From contig JAFWBF010000108.1 of the NCBI GenBank assembly GCA_017507285.1, positions 1-7,079 of the forward strand: a DNA stretch of 7,079 nucleotides. Direction: 5' to 3'. This stretch comes from Bacteroidales bacterium. GTDB taxonomy: Bacteria > Bacteroidota > Bacteroidia > Bacteroidales > P3. Position 1 is the stretch's first letter; every line of letters begins with the position of its first letter. The notes under the pieces are model-generated. The model was given only the letters and a program-made list of their open reading frames with translations, did no database searches and was not told where the DNA came from. Positions 1-6,085 of the stretch are shown here, piece after piece. A program made the position numbers and the translations under genes.

Positions 1-1
1 T

Positions 2-208
2 AAGGCTTTCGATACCCTGGTAATGAATGGCCATTCGATAGTGGTAATAGAGCATCATCCTGATATAATCAAGACTGCCGATTGGGTTATAGACCTTGGT
101 CCCGAAGGCGGAAAAGCAGGTGGCGAAATTGTATTTGAGGGTACACCCGAAGATTTGGTTCGATGCCCCGGCTCCTATACCGGCCAATATTTGAAGGACA
201 AATTGTAG
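2..208 (+). CDS. uvrA: UvrA-family excinuclease ABC subunit A, C-terminal end (5' truncated by window)
   Basis: This is the last 68 codons of a gene that begins before the window; the frame is open from base 2 to the TAG at 206-208. UvrA is the DNA-damage sensor of nucleotide excision repair, a cytoplasmic dimeric ABC ATPase that loads UvrB. The visible part is the end of the second ATPase domain: a hydrophobic strand followed by EHH, whose first His is the H-loop (switch) histidine, then the family-typical IDLGPEGG, a GGEIV stretch, EGTPEDL, and a SYTGQYL ending. An internal ATG at 23 is not the start. The Walker A, signature and zinc-finger regions lie upstream and cannot be checked. EHHPD replaces the common EHNLD, so a UvrA paralogue rather than the housekeeping copy is possible. 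The family call is secure from the tail; which paralogue is not. Confidence 0.9.
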   Translation, partial: KAFDTLVMNGHSIVVIEHHPDIIKTADWVIDLGPEGGKAGGEIVFEGTPEDLVRCPGSYTGQYLKDKL

Positions 209-214
209 TTGCCG

Positions 215-246
215 TATTATTGAAATAATAACATTGAGTTATTATT
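215..246 (+). repeat. Overlapping AT-rich inverted repeats after uvrA
   Basis: Two inverted repeats share sequence. TATTATT at 215-221 can pair with AATAATA at 224-230, and AATAATAAC at 224-232 pairs perfectly over 9 bp with GTTATTATT at 238-246 around the loop ATTGA. The shared middle arm means only one hairpin can form at a time. The second is the more plausible because its loop is five bases. It lies 16 bases after the uvrA stop and may form part of the mRNA 3' end, but its stem has a single G-C pair and no T-run follows. A protein-binding palindrome is an alternative. Confidence 0.45.
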
Positions 247-262
247 ATATCACGTGTGTTTT

Positions 263-296
263 ACTGCCCTGCCCATTATGGCAGTGGCGGTTTCTT
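263..296 (+). terminator. Probable rho-independent terminator of uvrA
   Basis: ACTGCC at 263-268 followed directly by CTGCC at 269-273 pairs with GGCAG at 280-284 and GGCGGT at 286-291. This gives 11 pairs, one of them G-U, with a single bulged T at 285 and a six-base loop CATTAT. The short T-rich run TTTCTT (291-296) follows. It is the most GC-rich element in the gap and lies 54 bases after the uvrA stop codon, on the correct strand. The T-tract is imperfect, so termination may be partial and helped by the stronger hairpin downstream. Confidence 0.6.
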
Positions 297-368
297 ACTC
301 TCTGATGGAACGTAAAACATTGTCCCATCGCAAGATTAAGGTTTAGTCATCGTTAGTTTTTCTTTATC

Positions 369-423
369 TTATCGTTAGGAAATATTCTCCTCAGGTGCTG
401 AGGAGAACTTTTTCTTACGATAA
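369..423 (+). terminator. Strong rho-independent terminator inside a long composite hairpin
   Basis: The core is a perfect 10-bp stem, TTCTCCTCAG (385-394) with CTGAGGAGAA (398-407), closed by a GTG loop and followed by CTTTTTCTT (408-416), the classic terminator pattern. The pairing continues outward: 377-382 pairs with 410-415 (one G-U), and TTATCGT (369-375) pairs perfectly with ACGATAA (417-423). Only one T-T mismatch and a 2x2 internal loop interrupt it, giving 23 pairs in all. The T-run is on the + strand side; the minus-strand equivalent is poor, so it acts on + strand transcripts, presumably from uvrA or from an unseen short RNA. It lies before the feoAB promoter, so it is not a feoAB leader attenuator. 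Confidence 0.8.
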
Positions 424-552
424 ACGAAATTAAAACCTACCATCAGTCAAAGCAAAGGCAACGAATAGTTGAGAGCATTGGTTTGGGTATGTATGCAACA
501 AACTGTTAAGCGTTGCAGCAAAGGAAGGGAAAGTCGTTGTTTTTTCACGGCC

Positions 553-580
553 ACATTGCCGAAAAGTTGCACATTTTGCC
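553..580 (+). promoter_or_regulatory. Possible operator: phased TTGC half-sites overlapping the feoAB -33 element
   Basis: TTGC occurs at 556-559, 567-570 and 576-579, that is at steps of 11 and 9 bases, close to one helical turn. The flanks are similar too: ACATTGCC at 553-560 and ACATTTTGCC at 571-580. The last copy overlaps the -33 TTTG. Further half-sites lie upstream at 512-521, where TTGC and GCAA form a short palindrome around one A, and at 494-499. A transcription factor controlling iron uptake could bind here, but the pattern does not match the enterobacterial Fur box, and no regulator can be named. Confidence 0.3.
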
Positions 581-606
581 AAACAAAAAAAAAGTAGTAC
601 CTTTGC
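575..606 (+). promoter_or_regulatory. Bacteroidota-type promoter of feoAB
   Basis: TTTG at 575-578 (the -33 element) and TACCTTTG at 598-605 (an exact match to TAnnTTTG, the -7 element) are separated by 19 bases, as in published Bacteroides promoters. Transcription would start around 610-615, leaving a leader of about 20 bases before the ATG at 632. A run of nine or more A residues fills the spacer. No strong Shine-Dalgarno sequence follows; the leader is A-rich, as is usual for this phylum. Confidence 0.75.
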
Positions 607-631
607 AATAAGATTAAGAAAAGATATACCG

Positions 632-3100
632 ATGCTAAGAAGTGAAGTAACAGTACTTTCCGATATGCCTTCGGAAAGCAGATGTGTGATAGTAAAAATA
701 AATGGACATGGAAGTTTTCGTCGCCGTATAATGGAGATGGGTTTTGTAAAAGGTGAGGTTATCACTGTTGTGAAAAATGCCCCCTTGCGCGATCCCATAG
801 AGTATAAGGTAATGGGAAGCCATGTTTCGCTACGTCGCAGCGAAGCATCGCAGATAGAGGTAGCCGATGTGTCGGCATACGCATTTGACAAATCGAAACC
901 CGAGACCTTTACCGAAGAAATCAGGCAAACTATAAAGGAAAAATCAAACGTGATAAACGTAGCCTTGGTGGGCAACCCCAATTGTGGCAAGACGTCGTTT
1001 TTCAACCATTCGACAGGAATGCACGAAAAGGTGGGCAACTACAGCGGCGTTACTGTCGATGCTAAAATTGGGACCTTTAAGCACAATGGCTATACAATAA
1101 ATATGGTAGACCTTCCGGGAACATATTCCATCACCGAATATTCGCCCGAAGAGCTCTATGTGAGGCAGTACATCACCGAGCAATGCCCCGACATTGTGCT
1201 AAACGTTGTAGACGCCTCTAACCTCGAGCGCAACCTTTTCCTTACCACTCAGCTTATAGATATGCACGTAAGGGTGGTGATGGCTTTGAACATGTACGAC
1301 GAGTTTGAGTGCAGTGGCAACCAATTGGATTACGCATACCTTGGCAGTATGTTGGGATTTAAGATAATACCTACCACCGCTTTCAACGGCATAGGTATAA
1401 ACGAGGTGTTGAACACAATAATAGATACCTATGAGGACCGTGCCGATACCCATAAGCATGTACACATTAATTATGGCAATGATATAGAAGACGAGATAGC
1501 CCGAATAAAGCAAGAAATATTGAAGGATAAATGTATAGCAGATAAATATTCGCCACGCTATCTTTCGCTTAAACTGTTGGAAGACGACAAGACCACTCTT
1601 GAAATCTTTCGGCATTCGACCAACTTTAAAGGCATAGAATCGGTGGCCGAACATAGCCGCAGGCACCTCAGAGACGTGCATAAGGAAGAGCCTTCGGAGG
1701 TGATAACCAACGCCAAATATGGCTTTATACGTGGGGCTTTGAAGGAAACCTATCGGCCGGCGCAGCATAACAAGGTATCACTTTCGCAGAGGATAGACAA
1801 TATACTTACTAACCGCTGGTTGGGATTTCCAATACTGTTCTTATTCCTATATATTATGTTTCAAACCACCTTTTCGCTTGGAGCTATACCACAGGGATGG
1901 ATAGAGACGGGAGTAGAAATGTTGGCATCATGGCTTTCGGGTGCTATCCCACCGGGAATACTTAACGATTTGCTGGTAAATGGCATTGTAGAAGGAGTAG
2001 GAAGCGTGCTGGTCTTTTTGCCCAATATACTTATACTGTTCTTTTTTATATCCATAATGGAAGATACCGGCTACATGTCGCGAGCAGCATTCATTATGGA
2101 CAAACTGATGCACAAAATAGGACTTCATGGCAAATCGTTCATACCCCTGCTTATAGGTTTTGGATGTAGCGTGCCGGCTATAATGGCAACACGCATTTTG
2201 GAAAACAAGAAAGATAGGATAATGACTATGCTGATAATACCGCTTATGTCCTGTTCGGCACGCTTGCCGGTATATCTCTTGCTGGTCTCGGCGTTCTTTT
2301 CCAAATATCAGGCATTGATATTGCTGGGCTTGTACATTGTAGGAATAGTGCTGGCAATACTAGTTGCAATGATAATGAAAAAAACACTGTTTAAGAAAGA
2401 TAGTGAACAATTTGTATTGGAATTGCCACCATACCGGTTTCCCTCGTTGCGAAACTTGGGTATACATATATGGGATAGGGCATCGGAATATATACGTAAG
2501 ATAAGTAGTGTTATACTTGTGGCATCTATTATTATATGGGTTTTGGGATATTTTCCACATGCCGGCGAGCAGACCGATGTTCTGGAACGCCAGATAGCCA
2601 TGCTCGAACTAGACGAAGATATCCCCGAACAACAACGTAAAGAACAAATAGCCTCATTGCAACTCCAACGCTCTATGGTTCAAAAAGAAAATTCTTTCAT
2701 AGGAAAAATAGGCAAAACCATAGAGCCAATAATGCGTCCGTTGGGATTTGATTGGAAAATGAGTGTAAGCCTTCTTACGGGTATTGCGGCCAAAGAGATA
2801 GTGGTAAGTTCGATGGGAATACTATATAAAGTGGACGATACCGAGAACATAACCTCTCTGTCAAAAGCCCTGCAGGCAGAAGTATATACATCGGGACCCC
2901 GCACCGGACAAAAGGTGTTTACACCATTGGTGGCATTGGTCTTTATGTTGTTTGTATTATTATATGTGCCCTGTACAGCCACAGTTATAACCTGCCGCAA
3001 GGAGTTTGGCCGAAAGTGGGCATGGATAATGAGTGTTTACACTTTCGCATTGGCATGGATAGTATCATTTGCAGTGTTTCAGATTGGTAGCATATTCTGA
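632..3100 (+). CDS. feoB: Fused FeoA-FeoB ferrous iron transporter
   Basis: This 822-residue protein imports Fe(II) across the inner membrane. Residues 1-78 form a FeoA (SH3-like) domain containing GHGSFRRRIMEMGF and NAPLRDP. A linker leads to the FeoB G domain: G1 GNPNCGKT (114-121), the G2 threonine T141, G3 DLPG (160-163), G4 NMYD (220-223) and a G5-like TTA (248-250). A helical dissociation-inhibitor-like region follows to about 390. The membrane core has hydrophobic segments near 397-416, 451-475, 530-556, 561-582, 623-641, 765-787 and 797-820. Gate-like motifs carry conserved cysteines: GFGCSVPAI (C512), MSCSARLPVY (C541) and VPCTATV (C781). A charged, probably helical soluble segment covers 645-690. 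All key residues are present, so it should be functional. The ATG at 632 suits the intact FeoA domain and lies 26 bases past the -7 element. The fusion is common in Bacteroidota. No separate feoC is seen. Confidence 0.97.
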   Translation: MLRSEVTVLSDMPSESRCVIVKINGHGSFRRRIMEMGFVKGEVITVVKNAPLRDPIEYKVMGSHVSLRRSEASQIEVADVSAYAFDKSKPETFTEEIRQTIKEKSNVINVALVGNPNCGKTSFFNHSTGMHEKVGNYSGVTVDAKIGTFKHNGYTINMVDLPGTYSITEYSPEELYVRQYITEQCPDIVLNVVDASNLERNLFLTTQLIDMHVRVVMALNMYDEFECSGNQLDYAYLGSMLGFKIIPTTAFNGIGINEVLNTIIDTYEDRADTHKHVHINYGNDIEDEIARIKQEILKDKCIADKYSPRYLSLKLLEDDKTTLEIFRHSTNFKGIESVAEHSRRHLRDVHKEEPSEVITNAKYGFIRGALKETYRPAQHNKVSLSQRIDNILTNRWLGFPILFLFLYIMFQTTFSLGAIPQGWIETGVEMLASWLSGAIPPGILNDLLVNGIVEGVGSVLVFLPNILILFFFISIMEDTGYMSRAAFIMDKLMHKIGLHGKSFIPLLIGFGCSVPAIMATRILENKKDRIMTMLIIPLMSCSARLPVYLLLVSAFFSKYQALILLGLYIVGIVLAILVAMIMKKTLFKKDSEQFVLELPPYRFPSLRNLGIHIWDRASEYIRKISSVILVASIIIWVLGYFPHAGEQTDVLERQIAMLELDEDIPEQQRKEQIASLQLQRSMVQKENSFIGKIGKTIEPIMRPLGFDWKMSVSLLTGIAAKEIVVSSMGILYKVDDTENITSLSKALQAEVYTSGPRTGQKVFTPLVALVFMLFVLLYVPCTATVITCRKEFGRKWAWIMSVYTFALAWIVSFAVFQIGSIF

Positions 3101-3412
3101 ACTTATTAATACTATATTTATCCAATAAAAACTGCCGAAACTAATGGTCAAAACAGCAAAATTGAGATTTTTATAGATGTTAATTGATAAAGATAATTTA
3201 GTAAATAAACATTGTGTCTGATACTTATTGTGTTGATAAATAGTTTGTTATAATAAAAAGAAGAAAAGGTGGTTGTAGAGAGTAATTTGGAGAATATAGT
3301 TGTTTGGAAACAAGTTTATTAGCTAAAAATAATGAATATTTCTTGTTAAAAAACACTTCTGAAAGGAAAAAATGTTGTTTCTTTGCAAATTGAATATTAA
3401 TATGGGAAAAGT
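3101..3412. other. AT-rich non-coding gap between feoAB and acpP
   Basis: This 312-base stretch has no supportable gene; the longest + strand frames are around ten codons and a minus-strand frame in 3225-3449 is low-complexity. No clear terminator follows feoAB: I find no GC-rich stem with a T-run. A 7-base direct repeat ATTGTGT occurs at 3211-3217 and 3227-3233, and AACAAG (3308-3313) is inverted as CTTGTT (3342-3347); both are weak. The 3' end carries a promoter-like element for acpP. Confidence 0.6.
3378..3385 (+). promoter_or_regulatory. Probable -7 promoter element of the acpP-fabF-fabH operon
   Basis: TTTCTTTG matches TAnnTTTG at all defined positions but the second. The TTTG is followed by CAA exactly as at the feoAB promoter, and its distance to the ATG (27 bases) is almost the same as there (26). 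No good -33 TTTG stands about 19 bases upstream; that stretch is A-rich. The match and position support a start near 3390-3395, but the missing -33 lowers confidence. Confidence 0.5.
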
Positions 3413-3658
3413 ATGACAAGAGAAGAACTGGAGAAAAGAATATTTTCACTTATTACTGATAAATTGGGAATAAATGAAGAAGAAATAACTTTGACTGCCG
3501 ACTTTCGTAGAGATTTGTCGGCCGATTCGCTTGACATTAGTGAATTGGTAATGAATTTAGAGAACGATTTTTCTATTGTCATACCCGAATCAGAAATGAT
3601 TAATTTGAAGACAGTTGGCGATGTTGTTGATTATATTGAAAAGGCATTAGCCGATTAA
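3413..3658 (+). CDS. acpP: Acyl carrier protein
   Basis: This 81-residue acidic protein has the size of a free-standing acyl carrier protein. It carries acyl chains as thioesters on 4'-phosphopantetheine in the cytoplasm. The attachment site is the DSL motif at 38-40, with S39 the modified serine. The surrounding pattern fits a four-helix ACP: an amphipathic helix I (LEKRIFSLITDKLG), helix II after DSLD (SELVMNLENDF), and a final TVGDVVDYIEKAL helix. The residue three before the serine is Ser (DLSADSL) where most type II ACPs have Gly, and helix II is less acidic than in E. coli AcpP. The gene heads a cluster with fabF 53 bases downstream and fabH after that. GGGAAAAG lies just before the ATG. 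A second, specialised ACP rather than the housekeeping one is possible; the family is certain. Confidence 0.93.
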   Translation: MTREELEKRIFSLITDKLGINEEEITLTADFRRDLSADSLDISELVMNLENDFSIVIPESEMINLKTVGDVVDYIEKALAD

Positions 3659-3711
3659 CTATATAGAAAACATAGTTTTAATCCACATAAAAGACAAAAA
3701 TAGATAAAGAG

Positions 3712-4968
3712 ATGAAGAATACTTTACCAAGAGTTGTTATAACTGGATTAGGGTGTATCACCCCTATAGGAAATGACATCAACGTATATTGGGATGCGTT
3801 GATAAAGGGCACAAGTGGTGCAGGATTGATAACACGTTTTGATGCTTCGCAACACAAAACAAAGTTTGCTTGTGAAGTAAAGGGATACAATCCTGAGAAT
3901 TTCTTTGAACGCAAAGAAGCAAGAAAACTTGACTTATATACACAATTTGGACTTGTAGCTGCAACTCAAGCTATGGAGGATTCCGGATTGAATACCGAAA
4001 CATTGGATAAATTCAAAGCCGGTGTTATTTGGGCATCGGGTATAGGTGGAATAGCAACCTTTGAAGATGAATGCACTTCATTTGTGAAAGGTAACTTTGT
4101 TCCACGTTTCAGTCCGTTTTTTATTCCTAAGATGATTGCTGACATGTGTGCCGGACAAATATCGATAAAGTATGGTTTCTGTGGTCCTAATTTTGCAACA
4201 GTATCGGCATGTGCATCATCGTCGCATGCTATAAGTGATGCATTTAATATGATACGTTTGGGAAAAGCTGATGTAATGATAACTGGAGGTTCGGAAGCAT
4301 CAGTATGTGCAGCAGGTGTTGGCGGATTCAACTCTATGCAGGCATTATCCACCCGCAACGACGATTTCTTGACTGCTTCTCGTCCTTTCGACAAAGACCG
4401 TGATGGTTTCGTTATTGGCGAAGGTGGTGCAGGTTTGGTTTTGGAAAATTATGAACATGCCAAGGCTCGTGGTGCCAAAATATACGCCGAGATTGTAGGT
4501 TGTGGTCTTACTGCCGATGCTTACCACATAACAGCACCTCATCCCGATGGGTTAGGAGCAATGATGGCTATGAAGTATGCTTTGGAAGAAGGCGGTGTCG
4601 ACTTTTCGGAAGTTGACCATATTAATACCCATGGTACATCTACTCCTATAGGAGATATAGCTGAACCAAAAGCTATTGTTTCGTTGTTTGGGGATCATGC
4701 CAAGAACATTAGCATAAACTCTACCAAGTCTATGACCGGTCACTTACTTGGAGCTGCCGGAGCGGTAGAAGCTATTGCCACTGTTTTAGCTGTAAAGAAC
4801 GATATTGTTCCTCCGACAATCAACCATTTTACCGATGATCCTAATGTTCCCGATTTGGATTATACTTTCGGAACAGCTAAACATCGTACTGTCAATGTTG
4901 CGTTGAGCAATACATTTGGGTTTGGTGGTCATAACGCATGCATGGCTATAAAGAAGTATAACGAATAG
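3712..4968 (+). CDS. fabF: Beta-ketoacyl-ACP synthase II (KAS II)
   Basis: This 418-residue cytoplasmic thiolase-fold enzyme elongates acyl-ACP by decarboxylative condensation with malonyl-ACP. It has the usual KAS II length, and the N-terminus starts the first strand directly (RVVITGLGCITPIGN). The nucleophile is C167 in SACASS. The two active-site histidines are H307 in THGTSTP and H344 in MTGHLLGAAGA, with K339 in the STKS motif. The C-terminal loop SNTFGFGGHN (399-408) holds the gating phenylalanine. FERKEARKLDLYTQ (64-77) and FFIPKMIADMCAGQISI (136-152) are also typical of FabF. The ATG at 3712 gives the expected length; upstream is A-rich with a weak AAAGAG. The C-H-H triad separates it from FabH-type enzymes, and the intact active-site cysteine from chain-length-factor proteins. 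It lies between acpP and fabH in one apparent operon. Confidence 0.96.
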   Translation: MKNTLPRVVITGLGCITPIGNDINVYWDALIKGTSGAGLITRFDASQHKTKFACEVKGYNPENFFERKEARKLDLYTQFGLVAATQAMEDSGLNTETLDKFKAGVIWASGIGGIATFEDECTSFVKGNFVPRFSPFFIPKMIADMCAGQISIKYGFCGPNFATVSACASSSHAISDAFNMIRLGKADVMITGGSEASVCAAGVGGFNSMQALSTRNDDFLTASRPFDKDRDGFVIGEGGAGLVLENYEHAKARGAKIYAEIVGCGLTADAYHITAPHPDGLGAMMAMKYALEEGGVDFSEVDHINTHGTSTPIGDIAEPKAIVSLFGDHAKNISINSTKSMTGHLLGAAGAVEAIATVLAVKNDIVPPTINHFTDDPNVPDLDYTFGTAKHRTVNVALSNTFGFGGHNACMAIKKYNE

Positions 4969-5007
4969 TAGGTTCTATTTGACGGAACTGTATTAAATAT
5001 ATCGATT

Positions 5008-5997
5008 ATGAGTAAAATCAGAGCTGCCATAACAGCTGTAGAAGGTTATGTGCCGGATTATATTTTAACCAATGAAGAGTTGAGTCAAATGATGGACACA
5101 TCAGACGAATGGATAATGACTCGAATTGGTATTAAAGAGCGTCGTATGCTTAAGGAAGATGGTAAAGCTACCTCCGACATGGCTGCGATAGCGGTGCAAA
5201 ACCTTTTGAAGAACAACAATATTGATCCTAAAGATATTGATGGTGTTATATGTTGTACTGTTACGCCCGATATGCACTTTCCAGCCACAGCAAGTATCGT
5301 AGCCGACAAGTGTGACATACATGGTGGGATGAGTATGGACATGAATGTAGGATGTTCGGGCTTTATATATGGACTTAAAACAGCATCGTTGTATGTCGAA
5401 TCGGGTTTCTGCAAGAAATTGTTGTTGATAGGAGCCGAGAAGATGACTTCGGCAATCGATTATCAAGATCGTGCCACCGCTCCTATATTTGGCGATGGTG
5501 CTGCAGTAGTATTGCTTGAACCGACCGAAGAAGAAGTAGGAGTGATGGATGCCATACTTTGTAGCGATGGTGTGGGACGCAAACACTTACACATGAAAGC
5601 CGGAGGCTCGCTAAAGCCTGCTTCGCACGAAACGGTTGATGCTCGCGAGCATTTTGTTTATCAAGAGGGACAGGCTGTGTTTAAATGGGCAGTATCGAAG
5701 ATGGCTAGCGTGTCGGACGAGATAATGAAACGTAATGGTTTGGATGCCGATTCGATAAAATATTTATTGCCTCACCAAGCTAATATTCGTATAATAAATG
5801 CGGTAGGTCATCACATGAATTTACCCGAAGAAAAGGTGTTGGTGAATATAGAAAAATATGGCAATACCACTTCGGCCACTATTCCATTGTTGATGTGGGA
5901 AAACCAACATAAGTTCAAAAAAGGAGACAACCTTATACTTACATCTTTTGGTGCCGGCTTTTCCTGGGGTGCCATATATGTTAAGTGGGCTATATAA
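5008..5997 (+). CDS. fabH: Beta-ketoacyl-ACP synthase III
   Basis: This 329-residue enzyme starts fatty acid synthesis by condensing an acyl-CoA primer with malonyl-ACP. The Cys-His-Asn triad of KAS III is visible: C116 in NVGCSGFIYG, H256 in PHQANIRI and N286 in YGNTTSAT. Other marks are DEWIMTRIGIKERR (33-46), the FGDGAAVVLL stretch (161-170) and the C-terminal FGAGFSWGA (314-322). Length and start are normal. The residues before the cysteine are Val-Gly where many FabH proteins have Ala-Ala. The HQAN signature after the active histidine favours FabH proper over other KAS III-like condensing enzymes. Primer preference (acetyl-, branched or longer acyl-CoA) cannot be read from the sequence; Bacteroidales make much branched-chain acid, so branched primers are plausible. 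It starts 39 bases after fabF with no promoter or terminator between them, so it is probably cotranscribed. Confidence 0.94.
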   Translation: MSKIRAAITAVEGYVPDYILTNEELSQMMDTSDEWIMTRIGIKERRMLKEDGKATSDMAAIAVQNLLKNNNIDPKDIDGVICCTVTPDMHFPATASIVADKCDIHGGMSMDMNVGCSGFIYGLKTASLYVESGFCKKLLLIGAEKMTSAIDYQDRATAPIFGDGAAVVLLEPTEEEVGVMDAILCSDGVGRKHLHMKAGGSLKPASHETVDAREHFVYQEGQAVFKWAVSKMASVSDEIMKRNGLDADSIKYLLPHQANIRIINAVGHHMNLPEEKVLVNIEKYGNTTSATIPLLMWENQHKFKKGDNLILTSFGAGFSWGAIYVKWAI

Positions 5998-6007
5998 TGA
6001 ACTAAAT

Positions 6008-6048
6008 TTCCCCAGAGTGAGTACCATTGAAATACTCACTCTAGGGAA
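6008..6048 (+). terminator. Strong hairpin between fabH and etfB
   Basis: AGAGTGAGTA (6014-6023) pairs perfectly with TACTCACTCT (6033-6042) around a nine-base loop. After one C-A mismatch, TTCCC (6008-6012) pairs with GGGAA (6044-6048), giving 15 pairs. It begins 10 bases after the fabH stop. No T-run follows (TGTATATAATTA), so it is not a textbook rho-independent terminator. It may be a weak terminator, an RNA-stabilising or processing element separating the fab and etf parts of one transcript, or a protein-binding palindrome. I see no Bacteroidota-type promoter between it and etfB. Confidence 0.55.
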
Positions 6049-6085
6049 TGTATATAATTACAATAACTAACAAAGTAGACAGATT

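Larger units (their letters stand above)
209..631. other. Non-coding gap between uvrA and feoAB
   Basis: This 423-base gap has no convincing gene. Its + strand open frames are very short (one of 13 codons starts at 305), and a minus-strand frame reaching in from 1038 to 430 is antisense to feoAB and has no recognisable protein character. The first half holds three hairpin-forming stretches (AT-rich repeats at 215-246, a GC-rich stem at 263-291, a long stem at 369-423). The second half holds the feoAB promoter and repeated TTGC half-sites. An 8-base direct repeat, ATCGTTAG, occurs at 349-356 and 371-378. Confidence 0.7.

Noticed and set aside
224..246. AATAATAAC/GTTATTATT palindrome as a Fur-type operator for feoAB
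   Set aside because: The half-sites are separated by five bases rather than one, and the site is about 350 bases before the -33 element with two hairpins between.
305..346. 13-codon open frame that could be a leader peptide
   Set aside because: It has no ribosome binding site, no run of regulatory codons, and lies upstream of the feoAB promoter, so it is not in a leader.
337..346. TAAGGTTTAG as a -7 element for a small RNA ending at the 385-416 terminator
   Set aside because: It has three spacer bases instead of two and ends TTTA instead of TTTG, and there is no well-placed -33 TTTG upstream.
430..1038. A 202-codon open frame on the minus strand overlapping the feoAB promoter and start
   Set aside because: Most of it is antisense to the conserved FeoA and G domains, its composition is unlike a real protein (Ser/Thr/Phe-rich with no recognisable domain), and it would run through the feoAB promoter. 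It is a shadow frame.
1199..1768. A 189-codon minus-strand open frame inside feoAB
   Set aside because: It is wholly antisense to the well-conserved FeoB coding sequence and has no family resemblance; several similar shadows occur elsewhere in feoAB, fabF, fabH and etfB.
3186..3204. GATAAAGATAAT resembles the left part of the classical Fur box
   Set aside because: Only about 11 of 19 positions match, all in the AT-rich left half, and it lies in a very AT-rich gap downstream of feoAB, before a fatty-acid operon. Chance is the better explanation.
3657..3680. Small inverted repeat AACTAT/ATAGTT over the acpP stop, followed by TTTTAA
   Set aside because: Only six weak A/T-rich pairs with a nine-base loop; too unstable to call a terminator or attenuator, although partial termination after acpP would make sense given how abundant ACP usually is.
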